The position numbers and the translations under genes were made by a program. This document shows, one piece after another, positions 42,178 through 51,989 of a DNA stretch of 64,000 nt. Positions within the stretch are counted from its first letter, which is position 1. Every line of letters begins with the position of its first letter. The notes under the pieces are model-generated. The model was given only the letters and a program-made list of their open reading frames with translations, was not told the origin of the DNA and did not search any database. This stretch comes from G942493375 sp942493375 (GTDB lineage Bacteria; Armatimonadota; UBA5829): contig OW818698.1 in assembly GCA_942493375.1 (NCBI GenBank), positions 5,332,001 to 5,396,000 of the forward strand, given 5' to 3'.

Positions 42178-45100
42178 ATGAGAACATATTTGATTCTGCT
42201 TGCTGTCTTAATCATACTCCCGATGGTCGCCCAGGCCCAACAGACTAATCCTGCTGAGGATGCCAATGTAAATCCATGGCGTGTGGAGGCTGAAGACTAT
42301 TCCAATACAGGAGTCAGAGCTGATAACACTGCTTTAGGCAACAAAGCTGTGTTTTGCACCACAGTGATAGATACGGATGGGATTCCATTCCCACGCACCA
42401 GCCGTCTCATCACGGTATATGTGAGGATAAAACCCGGTTCCAATAAAGAAACATACTGGCTTTACAGCAGCGCTTCAAGGCAGAAACATATATCAGCCTC
42501 AGTTCATCCAGTAAAATCAGGTTTCTGGCAATGGTTGCGTTTTTCTAATATATCCTCCGATAAAGCAGGTTATTCCTTTGGTCTCGATTATGCATCTGGT
42601 ACCTCGAATTTTGTTACTGTAATCGATTCAATCGTTGTCAGCACCCAGGCTAGCCTTACGGATTCACAGCTTAACAATGCCCCGCTTTTATACCCGAGAA
42701 GACCATTTGCAGTTGCTGTAAAGTGTTCGCAATCTCCGGTAATCGATGGCAAAGGTAATGATCAATGCTGGAAAGATACTATCACTTGCACGGATTTTCT
42801 ACTCAACGATACTGAAACCAAAGCGATAGGGCAAACTACTGTTCGTTTCTGTTACGATGACAAGAACTTATATGCCCTGTTCGTTTGCAGTGAGACAATA
42901 TTAGACCCGGTTGGACAGCGTCTCCATGAGTTTGTGGCAACTGTAAAAAATCGAGATGGAGATGTGATGCAGGATGACTGTGTTGCCATAATCATAAAGC
43001 CTGATTCAACAAGTGAGGATGCGTATGATTTCTTTGCAAATGCACTTGGGACGTTAAACGATGCACACTGTCTGACTACCGATCTGTGGGCAACCAGAGA
43101 CAGCAAGTGGAATATGAATACCCGGGCACTTGGCTCAATAGATAATGGTCAATGGTCTTTGGAGATTGCGTTACCATTTGCTGACTTGTCAAAAAAACAG
43201 CCAAAAGCAGGGGATGACTGGCAGATATGCATAGGTCGTGCGGCCCTGGCAAGGAACGAGATATCTTCCTGGAATCAGTCGTTCAAAGGTTTACATAGAC
43301 CTAATAAAATGGGGATTCTTAGATTTGGTCAAACTCTAAGTGGAATAGAAATACATATGCCTGATGCGCTGGAGCCTGGAATGAATACTATTCCGATATC
43401 GTTTTCCAGTCCACAGGATAATCCAACGGGAGTCTACATAATTTCATCTGTTGCTGGACAATCTGAAACAACGCATTCTTACAATTATGCAATTCCAGGC
43501 AAAATCAAAGCATCTGATGCTGAGTTTCAAGTTCGACAAGCAGGGAACCTGAATGTGGCATATGGTGTTTTGGATGCTGCAACTTGCCAGCCTGTATATC
43601 TTACTCCATCACTCACTCGCACAGTATCAGGTTCATTATCTACAATATCAATAAAATGCGATGGTCCTTATGAACTCTATCTTAATGATGACTTGATTGC
43701 CAAAGGCCAATCAGCAAACGGCGAACCGACAAGAGTGTCTCTGAGAAAAGGAGTAAACGCGTTTGTAGTTAAGCTGGACAAAGGAACTGCTGAGTTAAAA
43801 ATATCTGCACCGGGGATTGATGATTCAAAACAAAACTGGAAGATTGCTCCCCCGGATGCAGTTGATCCTGTAAATCCGGATACTGAGGATAGTAACTGGA
43901 AGATTGCTCCAGTTATTTCCGGTTCATTGATTGGAGAAACAGGAAAACCTGTTATACTTCGGCGCACGGTTCTTATTGAAAAAACATTAATTTGGCCTAC
44001 GCCTCTTCCTGCTTGGTACATTTGTAAAGGTTCTACACAACAGTTATGTATAAATATCGGACAGATAGAACACAGAAAGCTCAGCGACTGGATTATATAT
44101 GTAGGCATACCTGCAGGACTCAAGATGATTGGATGCACCAGTTATAGTGACATACTTGATATGAGGGCTGTTGGAGAAAGAAAAATCGATGGTCGGAACA
44201 TGAACGTTTACAAAATTGTGCCCAAACAGCTTACACGAGCTCCGGGGTCCGACCAGTATAGCGGAGCTCTACTGTTTATCAAGTGCCTTGAGAATATAAA
44301 AACGGACAAGGCGTCAATTGTATATTGGGCGAGTGCAAATGGTGGGACAGTAAGTGAACTTCGCCACACAGTGCAGGTCCAGGTATTGCCTGCTTTGAAC
44401 GGCAGGCAGCCAAAGAAACTACTAATGGTAATGTGCGGTATGTTCAGCGAGATCACAAATCCTGCAATGAAGGAAGAGATAGCACGAATATACAAAGCAG
44501 CAGGATTCAACACCAGCCTTACAGAAATGGTTAACCAGCGATTTGTGCTGGAAAAGTATGGAATCAGTAATACGACTTACCTGTCATTTGACGGAGTGTA
44601 TAACCGGGGTATCCCCAAATTCTATGAGTATTTGAAAAACCATCCTGATGACCGCCTGATACGTTTCGATGGCTCTTCCAGTGACAGGAATATCTGCACT
44701 ACGACGGCTCTTGATACTTCAAGTGAAACATTGAAATACATGATCAAGCTCTTGATCGGCGATTGCCAAACGGGAAGTATAATCTACGATTTCGAACATC
44801 CCCCGTTCACCGGTCCTCATTCCTGTTACTGTGACCGCTGTCTGGTAGCATTCAAGAAGTATTCAAGGCTGACGTCTGATACTAAACTGGATGGTGCAAT
44901 TATCAAAGACCAATATTCAAAACTATGGATAGACTTTATTGCCTACAGAAATGCCCAGGTATTCCGCAGGATGAAGGACATTCTTCATTCCATGGCTCCC
45001 CGGATGAAGTTCTGGGTATACAGTGGCTACCAGAGTGATGATATGACTGCGAGTTACGGGGTTAATTGGGATTATATAGGCAAACTCAATGCCTGTGATG

Positions 45101-45618
45101 TAGCAGGCGTGGGATATGGGCGCCCTGTGGCTGAGATTGCAGCTACATTTAAGGGACTAAGGGGCATAAAGGTAATATTTGGTTCTCTGTTGATTCCATA
45201 CATGGCTCAGGACTACTCACCATCAACTCAGATATCAAAGGCCGAAATGCTGCGTAGAGTGCTGGATTCCCGGGGAGGGATTCTATTCTGGCAGCGAGAT
45301 TCTGTGGATGGACGCACATGGCTTGCTTCAGCCGAAACTAGCAGGCTGATGGCAACTTATGAAGATGCATTCCTGAACGGTAAATTGATCAGAGTCGACA
45401 ATCAGGATGAATCCTCTGTTCAACTATTGACCAATGGTAATACCCGGTTGTTGTGTATTATGAATCCAAGCGCCAACCAGGCAGAATACAGAGTCCGTAT
45501 GCCTGGTATTAATGGCAAATGGAAGGAGTTTTATACTGGTAGGGTAGTTGACGCAAGTAAAACATGCACAATCAAAGTACAAGGCAATGATACGGCTGTT
45601 TTCATAGAACGGAAATAG
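42178..45618 (+). CDS. Large secreted multidomain protein: CBM-like, CBM9-like and C-terminal hydrolase-like barrel
   Basis: The product is 1146 residues. Signal peptide MRTYLILLAVLIILPMVAQA. Residues 30-155 form a beta module like sugar-binding CBMs (WRVEAEDYSNTGVRADN). Residues 175-390 are CBM9-like (VIDGKGNDQCW, CYDDKNLYALF, QDDCVAIIIKP). The middle is beta-rich. Residues about 735-1060 look like a TIM barrel with IIYDFEHPPFTGPHSCYCD and CDRCLVAFKKYS (a Cys-rich insert), MAPRMKFWVYSGYQSDD and GGILFWQRDS. No exact family recognised. GH10/GH42-like hypothetical hydrolases have similar traits. It lies inside the paralogue array and likely acts on the same polymer. Confidence 0.6.
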   Translation: MRTYLILLAVLIILPMVAQAQQTNPAEDANVNPWRVEAEDYSNTGVRADNTALGNKAVFCTTVIDTDGIPFPRTSRLITVYVRIKPGSNKETYWLYSSASRQKHISASVHPVKSGFWQWLRFSNISSDKAGYSFGLDYASGTSNFVTVIDSIVVSTQASLTDSQLNNAPLLYPRRPFAVAVKCSQSPVIDGKGNDQCWKDTITCTDFLLNDTETKAIGQTTVRFCYDDKNLYALFVCSETILDPVGQRLHEFVATVKNRDGDVMQDDCVAIIIKPDSTSEDAYDFFANALGTLNDAHCLTTDLWATRDSKWNMNTRALGSIDNGQWSLEIALPFADLSKKQPKAGDDWQICIGRAALARNEISSWNQSFKGLHRPNKMGILRFGQTLSGIEIHMPDALEPGMNTIPISFSSPQDNPTGVYIISSVAGQSETTHSYNYAIPGKIKASDAEFQVRQAGNLNVAYGVLDAATCQPVYLTPSLTRTVSGSLSTISIKCDGPYELYLNDDLIAKGQSANGEPTRVSLRKGVNAFVVKLDKGTAELKISAPGIDDSKQNWKIAPPDAVDPVNPDTEDSNWKIAPVISGSLIGETGKPVILRRTVLIEKTLIWPTPLPAWYICKGSTQQLCINIGQIEHRKLSDWIIYVGIPAGLKMIGCTSYSDILDMRAVGERKIDGRNMNVYKIVPKQLTRAPGSDQYSGALLFIKCLENIKTDKASIVYWASANGGTVSELRHTVQVQVLPALNGRQPKKLLMVMCGMFSEITNPAMKEEIARIYKAAGFNTSLTEMVNQRFVLEKYGISNTTYLSFDGVYNRGIPKFYEYLKNHPDDRLIRFDGSSSDRNICTTTALDTSSETLKYMIKLLIGDCQTGSIIYDFEHPPFTGPHSCYCDRCLVAFKKYSRLTSDTKLDGAIIKDQYSKLWIDFIAYRNAQVFRRMKDILHSMAPRMKFWVYSGYQSDDMTASYGVNWDYIGKLNACDVAGVGYGRPVAEIAATFKGLRGIKVIFGSLLIPYMAQDYSPSTQISKAEMLRRVLDSRGGILFWQRDSVDGRTWLASAETSRLMATYEDAFLNGKLIRVDNQDESSVQLLTNGNTRLLCIMNPSANQAEYRVRMPGINGKWKEFYTGRVVDASKTCTIKVQGNDTAVFIERK

Positions 45619-45786
45619 CAGTCAAATCTTGATATTTGTTCTTGTACACTTCCACTTCCAAAACGTCTTTTTGCAATAGAACCATTGTTGAGCAGGAACA
45701 TGACAAGTTAGTGTGGAATGTTGAATAGTAGAGCTGAGTTGCTATCAGTATTGTTAACATTGGTAAGTTTTATAGGAGTGTGGGTT

Positions 45787-47538
45787 TTGAAAAGATTGAT
45801 TGTTCTTCTTGGAGTATTATGCTTAGTGTTAACTATCCCTGCATTTGCGCAGCAGTTTTCAAACACTGGAAAAAAGATAGTTGAATATGGATGGGATGTT
45901 CCGACACCGGAGTACCTTAAAGCCAATATAGCTTCCATGGAGAAATGGCCGTTTGATGGACTGGTATTCCGCATCAACAGTGGATCAATTGGTTCTTCTT
46001 TTGATACAAAACCCTGGCCGGAAGATAAGCTCAAGGTTCTTGAGGCCGATCTGAAAGCTATCAAGTGGAGCAAATATAAATACAATTTTCTATGTTTGTA
46101 TGCTGCCAGTGACTTTGGAATGAACTGGTTTGATGATGAACAGTGGAAAATCGTTCTGAGCAACGCTCGTGCATCTGCCCGTTTAGCTAAAGCTGCCAAG
46201 TGTGTTGGAATAGTTTTTGATCCTGAACCTTATGGAAAAGACCCATGGTCGCATCCCGGTGACTATCCTAATAGACCTTTTGAAGAAGTTGCCAAGCAGG
46301 CCCGCATGAGAGGTAAGCAGTGGATTCAGGCTCTTCAGGAGAAGTGGCCAAATATGCACTTGCTCCTATTCTACTTCTTCCCAGACCAGAACGAGAGCCC
46401 ATACTACAAACTCCTCGGAGCATTCTGTAATGGACTGGTCGAAGGTTCCAGCAATAAAGCCAAGATTATCAATGGCAACGAATTCTCCTACTATCACACT
46501 GATCCCCAGAGCTACATAAATGACTGGAAATCAATGAGGATAGACGGGCCGAACAAGATTGATCCCAAACTTAAGGGGAAATACAACCAGATAGTCCAGG
46601 CTGGAATGGCGCTGTATATGGATCAGAGCCTGGCGCTCCGCGAACCGCAGGCCAGCTATATCAGTTACTATATGACACCTGAAGAAAGACTCAAATACTT
46701 CGAGCATGCGGTGTACTGGGCAATGAAGACCACAGACGAATATGTCTGGTGTTATAGCGAAAGACTAACCTGGTGGAATGCGAGTTTTCCAGCCGGTGCC
46801 GACAAAGCAATCATCAGTGCCCGGACTAAACTTGAGTCAGGAAAGAGTCTGGGTTATAGTCTCAGTGAGTTAGTAAACAGGGCTAAAGACAGAAGAGACA
46901 AGCAAGTCGCCGATAGAATAGTCAAACGATTTGCAGCTATCGATAAACTGGCACAGGGAACTTCTGCCCCGGTAATTGACGGCAAACTGGATGACGCAAC
47001 GTGGAAGTCAGCCAAGCTGCTTGATAAATTCGTTCCTGCAGCTTCAGCGCCTGCTGGAAAAACAGTCGTTGATACCGTTGCTTATACAACTTACGACGAT
47101 AAGAATCTTTACCTGGCGGTTGAATGCTCAGAGCCTTCGATGGATAAAATTGTGAACACAGGATCAGAGAAGGACTCCGATGTATGGAATGGCGACTGCC
47201 TGGAGATATTCATCAGCACAACTGCAGACACTCCGTATGAAAACAGGCATTTCATTATAAATCCAAATAATGCACAGTGGGATGGCAAATCACCCCCTGA
47301 GAACAATGATGTCACCTGGAACGCAGACTGGCAGAGTGCAGTGACTAAGAATGCGGCTTCATGGACTGTGGAAGTTGCAATACCATGGAGCGCTATAGGT
47401 GGATATCCTGCAGCAGGTTCAACGCGTTTTGCCAACTTGTGCAGGCAGAGAAAACCGGTAGACGAGTGGTCTTCCTGGTCCACTGTATTCGATGGCTTCC
47501 TGGATGCATCGAAATTCGGAGCCTGGATGTTCAGGTAA
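45787..47538 (+). CDS. Secreted protein of an unrecognised barrel-CBM9 family, paralogue 3
   Basis: The product is 583 residues from TTG 45787, with TAGGAG nine bases upstream. This start gives a standard signal peptide ([M]KRLIVLLGVLCLVLTIPAFA) and the same length as the paralogues, whereas the longer frame from 45718 adds 23 unmatched residues. It carries FDPEPYGKDPW (Ala of the other copies is Pro), INGNEFSYYHT, WCYSERLTWW and a CBM9-like tail (VIDGKLDDATW, GDCLEIFIST, HFIINPNNAQWDG, VAIPWSAIGG). The acidic residues are conserved across all three. Confidence 0.6.
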   Translation: MKRLIVLLGVLCLVLTIPAFAQQFSNTGKKIVEYGWDVPTPEYLKANIASMEKWPFDGLVFRINSGSIGSSFDTKPWPEDKLKVLEADLKAIKWSKYKYNFLCLYAASDFGMNWFDDEQWKIVLSNARASARLAKAAKCVGIVFDPEPYGKDPWSHPGDYPNRPFEEVAKQARMRGKQWIQALQEKWPNMHLLLFYFFPDQNESPYYKLLGAFCNGLVEGSSNKAKIINGNEFSYYHTDPQSYINDWKSMRIDGPNKIDPKLKGKYNQIVQAGMALYMDQSLALREPQASYISYYMTPEERLKYFEHAVYWAMKTTDEYVWCYSERLTWWNASFPAGADKAIISARTKLESGKSLGYSLSELVNRAKDRRDKQVADRIVKRFAAIDKLAQGTSAPVIDGKLDDATWKSAKLLDKFVPAASAPAGKTVVDTVAYTTYDDKNLYLAVECSEPSMDKIVNTGSEKDSDVWNGDCLEIFISTTADTPYENRHFIINPNNAQWDGKSPPENNDVTWNADWQSAVTKNAASWTVEVAIPWSAIGGYPAAGSTRFANLCRQRKPVDEWSSWSTVFDGFLDASKFGAWMFR

Positions 47539-47708
47539 TAATCAACGAAACCTGCCATTCTGGAAAAAAAACTGTCATTCTGAATAGAACTTGTCATTCT
47601 GAACGCAGTGAAGAATCTAACCCGTATTATCCATTACGTTCAGAGTAACATATATAAATATACTCCCACGATTCAACCGTTGCATGTGGTAGATTTATTG
47701 GAGGAACA

Positions 47709-47939
47709 ATGGTAGACAAACCGACAGCTGTAGTTCGTAAAGAGATAGTTACAAGTACTGGTCCCAGTATCTATGGTATAAACCGAATGGATAAGGTCAG
47801 GTCTCCCAGGGGTGAAGTATTTACATTCCTCGGAGTCTGTGATGGAATAGCATACCTGGAAAGGGAAGTAAGAACCGCCGAAGGCACCTTCGTAGAACTG
47901 GACAGTTCCGACTTCTCTAAATACAAGAGAATTGAATAG
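47709..47939 (+). CDS. Small conserved-looking protein of unknown function
   Basis: The product is 76 residues with GGAGGA just before ATG, which supports a real gene. Soluble and charged. Contains IYGINRMDKVRSPRGEVFTF and FVELDSSDFSKYKRIE. No domain recognised. The next gene (48069) follows after 129 bases with two hairpin repeats between, and the two may be co-transcribed. Confidence 0.55.
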   Translation: MVDKPTAVVRKEIVTSTGPSIYGINRMDKVRSPRGEVFTFLGVCDGIAYLEREVRTAEGTFVELDSSDFSKYKRIE

Positions 47940-47959
47940 TTCCTGAAGTAAGTCTGGAC

Positions 47960-48026
47960 ATATTGTGATGCGGGCGTCTCGCCTGCGATATCTAGAATAT
48001 TGTGATGCAGGCGTCTCGCCTGCCAT
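47960..48026. repeat. Two copies of the TGTGATGC hairpin repeat
   Basis: TTGTGATGCGGGCGTCTCGC and TTGTGATGCAGGCGTCTCGC, each with a GCGGGCG/CGCCTGC-type stem. Same family as the pair at 20534-20604, where the core reads GCATCC. Confidence 0.75.
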
Positions 48027-48068
48027 ATGTCTATATACTGTTTAAACATCCATCATGGAGATCCAAGA

Positions 48069-48869
48069 TTGATCGATGACGAAAGACCCGGCATACTACG
48101 TGCTCTGGGAGAACCAGGGCCGTTGGTTCTTATATTGGCTGCATTTGTTGTTGCTGCGGCGTTCCATAGTACCCTCGGAATGGCGCTTGGGGCGGTGTTG
48201 TTTGGAACAGCATTAGCAGCTGCAGCAATCGTGCGCAATTCCGCCGGCTTCCAGTCCAAAATCACTAAAGCCAGATTGGCCCGTGAGTCTTCAGAAGAGA
48301 AATGGAACCGGACGCACACAATCGAAAAGCTTGATGCCGAGTCCAGGGTCCAGATGAAGACCATAGTCAGGTGCTTTGATGAAATAGAGGAAGAGATCGA
48401 TTCTATGGGGCTGGATGGTATCACCCCGGAGTTCTCTGCAATGACTCTGCAGTCCAAGATACTAGTAAACCGCAGCCTGGAAATGGCCCAGCGCAGGTCA
48501 AAATTGCTCTCTTATCTAATAAAAGCCAACCCCGAAGAAATCAATAAGCGGTTATTAGATATCGAGCAGAAAATCGCAGCCAGCACACAGGAGACACTAG
48601 AGAGTCTGAAGACTTCTCTGGATTTATGCAAGGGCGAACTCAATAACATGAACGACGCCAAAACAGTATGCCAGCACATACTCAGCCACCTGGAAAACAC
48701 CGCACTGACTCTGACCAATATGAGAAGCCAACTGGTCACCTTAAAGACCACAGATGCCCAGGCAGCCTTAGCAGCAGGTCAGGAGTACAGCAAACAAGTC
48801 AACAACCTCAGCGCATCAGTAGACACCCTGGACGCCGACACCACAAACCTGACCCGGCTGATGCAATAA
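48069..48869 (+). CDS. Two-TM membrane protein with long coiled-coil tail, unknown function
   Basis: The product is 266 residues from TTG 48069, with GGAG eight bases upstream. The in-frame ATG 48027 lies at the edge of a repeat. A short acidic N-terminus precedes two hydrophobic helices (about 18-32 and 36-55). About 200 residues of heptad-like helix follow (KLDAESRVQMKTIVRCFDEI, RLLDIEQKIAASTQETLESL, QVNNLSASVDTLDADTTNLT). The form resembles membrane-anchored scaffold proteins, but no family is recognised. Likely partner of the 76-residue protein upstream. Confidence 0.6.
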   Translation: MIDDERPGILRALGEPGPLVLILAAFVVAAAFHSTLGMALGAVLFGTALAAAAIVRNSAGFQSKITKARLARESSEEKWNRTHTIEKLDAESRVQMKTIVRCFDEIEEEIDSMGLDGITPEFSAMTLQSKILVNRSLEMAQRRSKLLSYLIKANPEEINKRLLDIEQKIAASTQETLESLKTSLDLCKGELNNMNDAKTVCQHILSHLENTALTLTNMRSQLVTLKTTDAQAALAAGQEYSKQVNNLSASVDTLDADTTNLTRLMQ

Positions 48870-48893
48870 CATATTGTCATTCCAAACACACAT

Positions 48894-48977
48894 TGTCATC
48901 CTGAGGAACGAAGGATCTGCTTTTGGAACTACCCGATATTCGTGGAAAGCAGATCCTTCATTGCATTCAGGATGACA
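48894..48977. repeat. TGTCATCC palindromic repeat, copy 4 (CATTCAG variant)
   Basis: The right arm reads CCTTCATTGCATTCAGGATG, the same variant as the copy split by the IS element, which is why it serves as the reference for the IS junctions. It lies between the coiled-coil gene and the convergent GH42-like gene. Confidence 0.9.
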
Positions 48978-48999
48978 AGATTCTGTGTTCAGAATGACA

Positions 49000-50283
49000 C
49001 TATTCGCCAACCTCCACCCTGAACACTATCTCCTGCCCGGGTGCAAGAAATGAAGAGTGGACCGGGTAGCCATCGTTGTCAGGAACTGTTCTGAGCCTGC
49101 TGTAAGTGCTGGCGTCGTTTTCTTTTCCATTCCAGTCATAACAGAATATCTTCGTGTTCTTCTGGAATGTAATGGTATAGCGCTCATTTTCTGTAGTGCT
49201 GTTGTTTACGAACACTGCATATCGTTTGCCATCAATATCTGCAAACTCACCAATAACCATCGGAACGCCTGATTCACCCTCAACACTCATAATCAGTTCA
49301 TTAGGTGTAAATTGATTACCCTCTGCATAAGCCTTCGCATAGAAAGTGACCCTGGTGGACACCAGGCGGTTGAACAGGTCTCCGTAGCGGCGGTGGAAAC
49401 TCTTCTGGATGCGTTGAATGTCGTAGTATGTCTGTGTTTTGTTCCAGTGTTCATCCACCGGTGACATCCTGTAGTTGTGTTCAGGTTCACGCATATAGTA
49501 GAAGAACCAGGCGATACCGTTGGCACCTGCAACGATCGAGGTGTTGAACTGCCAGCGGAGGTCATCCTGGTTGGGACATCTATATTTATAATGTCCGACC
49601 GACAATATTGTATTCCAGAACGGGACACCGTTTCTCAAAGCCGACTCCCTGTGGAAACGCAGGTTCCGGAAATAGTCATCCCAACCGCTCTCTCCCTGGT
49701 TCATCTGAACATAACAGTCATATCCCACAAGGTCAGCATTGCTCTTTTCTGCGAACTCATCCAGATAGTTAGGCCATGAATCAGTCCCCGCACGCTCTAA
49801 TATCCAGTGGAAATATGGCAGCAGGTTAGCAAACGGGTGCAGGTGAGGAGCTATCTCTTTCTGTATCCTATAACACTCAAAGAATGCTTCTTTGAAGTTT
49901 TCTTCTGGTTCGTCCCCTATGTGGAAACCGAACAGCGCCGGGTGGTCTCCGAAATCTGCAACAACCGCCCGGATACCATCGGCATAGTCTGCAGTCGGTT
50001 TGCCATCAGGACCTGCTTTTGCATATCCGCGGGGATCTGTGACAATGAGTTTCATCCCCCTCTCATACGCATAATCCAGAAGCCTGATTATATGTGCTTT
50101 CTCTTCTGCATTATTTGGGTCAAATGATGGGCTCTGAGGCACCGTAAAACCGGCATCCAGCCATGACTCCACCTCAGCCTCAGTCATATGCTCCCCATGT
50201 TCAGTAAGATTAGTATAGCTCCAAAAACTTATTGGAAATCTCTTCAGTCCCAGGGATTGTATCTTCTCTAAAAGTGCTTTCAT
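49000..50283 (-). CDS. GH42/GH5-like TIM-barrel glycoside hydrolase
   Basis: The product is 427 residues with GGGAGGT before ATG. No signal peptide. Barrel strands are visible: FPISFWSYTN, KLIVTDPRG, LFGFHIGDEPEEN (GDEP, likely acid/base Glu at strand 4), ADLVGYDCYVQM, VPFWNTILSVGHY and GIAWFFYYMREPEH. A C-terminal beta domain is present (YAVFVNNSTTENERYTITFQ). Clan GH-A-like beta-galactosidase-type hydrolases share this plan. Exact family and substrate are not certain. It stands alone, convergent with the coiled-coil gene. Confidence 0.65.
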   Translation of the reverse strand: MKALLEKIQSLGLKRFPISFWSYTNLTEHGEHMTEAEVESWLDAGFTVPQSPSFDPNNAEEKAHIIRLLDYAYERGMKLIVTDPRGYAKAGPDGKPTADYADGIRAVVADFGDHPALFGFHIGDEPEENFKEAFFECYRIQKEIAPHLHPFANLLPYFHWILERAGTDSWPNYLDEFAEKSNADLVGYDCYVQMNQGESGWDDYFRNLRFHRESALRNGVPFWNTILSVGHYKYRCPNQDDLRWQFNTSIVAGANGIAWFFYYMREPEHNYRMSPVDEHWNKTQTYYDIQRIQKSFHRRYGDLFNRLVSTRVTFYAKAYAEGNQFTPNELIMSVEGESGVPMVIGEFADIDGKRYAVFVNNSTTENERYTITFQKNTKIFCYDWNGKENDASTYSRLRTVPDNDGYPVHSSFLAPGQEIVFRVEVGE

Positions 50284-50599
50284 AATTTCAACTACCTCCC
50301 GGCATAAGCCAGAGTCAATATGGTCTGAAACATAATACTAACCACCCTCTACAAAGTCAATCACAAAAGTCTTTTAATATCACGCAAAGCTGCAAAGACG
50401 CTAAGAAGGGATGGATTATCTGTATACTATTTGATTTGTGGGTTATTCATTTCTCTTTCTTAGCGCCTTTGCGGCTTTGCGTGATAATTTGAAACTCTTG
50501 CATCACTCAACCTATCAATGAGTTGACTAATGTACAAAAGACCCATATGATGTTCCTGCAATGTAGCATCCCACAGCACTTATTACTGAGAGGATCACA
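50284..50599. repeat. Divergent intergenic region with an inverted repeat (TCACGCAAAGC family)
   Basis: The arms 50378-50407 (TATCACGCAAAGC) and 50456-50486 (GGCTTTGCGTGATA) are near-complementary over 30 bases, around a 48-base AT-rich centre. The rest holds the promoters of the divergent GH42-like and GH32 genes, with no clear boxes. Confidence 0.75.
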
Positions 50600-51988
50600 A
50601 TGATAATGCTCATAAACACAATAATCGCAGCAACCAGTATCTCAGCAATCCCACCTGTCCCATACACTGAATCCCTACGCCCGCAGTTTCATTTTACAGG
50701 TAAAAAAGACTGGCTTAACGACCCAAATGGACTGGTCTATTATAAAGGCACGTATCATATGTTTTATCAGTATAATCCAGGTGTGGTTGGATGGGCGTTT
50801 CCGAGTCACTGGGGGCATGCTGTAAGCAAGGATTTGGTCCATTGGAATGAGCTCCCCGTAGCGCTCTATCCTGATCACCTGGGCAACCGTGCATCGGGCA
50901 GTGCTGCAGTTGACTGGGATAATACTTCCGGCTTCAAGACCGGTAAAAAAGACGTAATAGTAGCAGCCTTTACAGCAATGGGGGATCGCGGACAGATCCA
51001 ATGCCTTGCATATTCAAATGATGGAGGGCAGACTCTGATCACATACTCAGGCAATCCGGTCATCCCGGAAGGCCAGCGCGATCCTAAAATCTTCTGGTAT
51101 GAACCTGCAAAGACGTGGGTGATGGCATTATTCGCAACCGAGAAGGAAGTTGATGGTATCAGGATTTACAACTCTCCGAACTTAAAGGACTGGACCGCCA
51201 TGAGCTTCCTGCCGGGGTTCCATGAATGTCCTGACCTTTTCCAACTGCCTCTGGATGGCGATATAAAGAACCAAAAGTGGATAATCCACGGTGCAAGTGG
51301 AGATTATTATGTTGGTTCATTCGATGGACGCACATTCTCTCCTGAGACACCAAAACATAGAGCTGATTATGGTGAAAACTACTACGCAGCCCAGACCTGG
51401 AACGATATGCCTGCCAGGGACCAACGCAGGATCCAGATTGCCTGGATGGCAAACGGCCAGTATCCAGGTATGCCATTCAACCAGCAGATGTCATTCCCCT
51501 GTGAGTTGACCTTGAAAACACTTCCGGACGGAATCAAGATGTGCAGGTATCCAATTAAAGAGATCAAGTCTTTATATGGAAAGAAGCACAGCTGGAAGAA
51601 CCTGGTCATTACCCCCGGTGATGACACTCAATCAGAAATAAATGGCGACCTGTTCGATATTTCACTTGTAATAGACCCAAAGCAAGCCTCGGAAATCGGG
51701 TTCAACATAAGGGGTGAAGTTGTGAAATACAACGTCAGTGACCACAAACTCACCTACCGCAAAGCCTCAGCCGATCTGACACCGGTAAACGGCAAGATAA
51801 AATTGCGCATACTTGTCGACAGAACATCCATAGAAATCTTCGGCAACAACGGAGAAGTCAGCATATCCACCTGCTACCTCCCAAATGCAGACAATCACAA
51901 ACTGGAACTGTATTCCACAGGAGCCCCAGCAAAAGCAGTCTCCCTGGACATACACGAGCTGAAATCAGCATGGAATTTGGCTGAATGA
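50600..51988 (+). CDS. GH32 fructosidase (levanase/invertase/inulinase type)
   Basis: The product is 462 residues. Catalytic motifs are complete: WLNDPNG (nucleophile Asp41), GQRDPKIF (transition-state Asp, about 160) and HECPDLFQL (acid/base Glu, about 209). A five-bladed propeller is followed by the usual beta-sandwich (LRILVDRTSIEIFGNNGEVS). The N-terminus MIMLINTIIAATSISAIPPV is hydrophobic and may be a short export signal. It hydrolyses beta-fructosides such as sucrose, inulin or levan. AGAGGA precedes ATG. A palindromic repeat starts just after the stop. Confidence 0.93.
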   Translation: MIMLINTIIAATSISAIPPVPYTESLRPQFHFTGKKDWLNDPNGLVYYKGTYHMFYQYNPGVVGWAFPSHWGHAVSKDLVHWNELPVALYPDHLGNRASGSAAVDWDNTSGFKTGKKDVIVAAFTAMGDRGQIQCLAYSNDGGQTLITYSGNPVIPEGQRDPKIFWYEPAKTWVMALFATEKEVDGIRIYNSPNLKDWTAMSFLPGFHECPDLFQLPLDGDIKNQKWIIHGASGDYYVGSFDGRTFSPETPKHRADYGENYYAAQTWNDMPARDQRRIQIAWMANGQYPGMPFNQQMSFPCELTLKTLPDGIKMCRYPIKEIKSLYGKKHSWKNLVITPGDDTQSEINGDLFDISLVIDPKQASEIGFNIRGEVVKYNVSDHKLTYRKASADLTPVNGKIKLRILVDRTSIEIFGNNGEVSISTCYLPNADNHKLELYSTGAPAKAVSLDIHELKSAWNLAE

Positions 51989-51989
51989 G

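Noticed and set aside
48027..48068. ATG 48027 as start of the coiled-coil protein
   Set aside because: It sits at the edge of a TGTGATGC repeat without a ribosome site. TTG 48069 has GGAG at proper distance.
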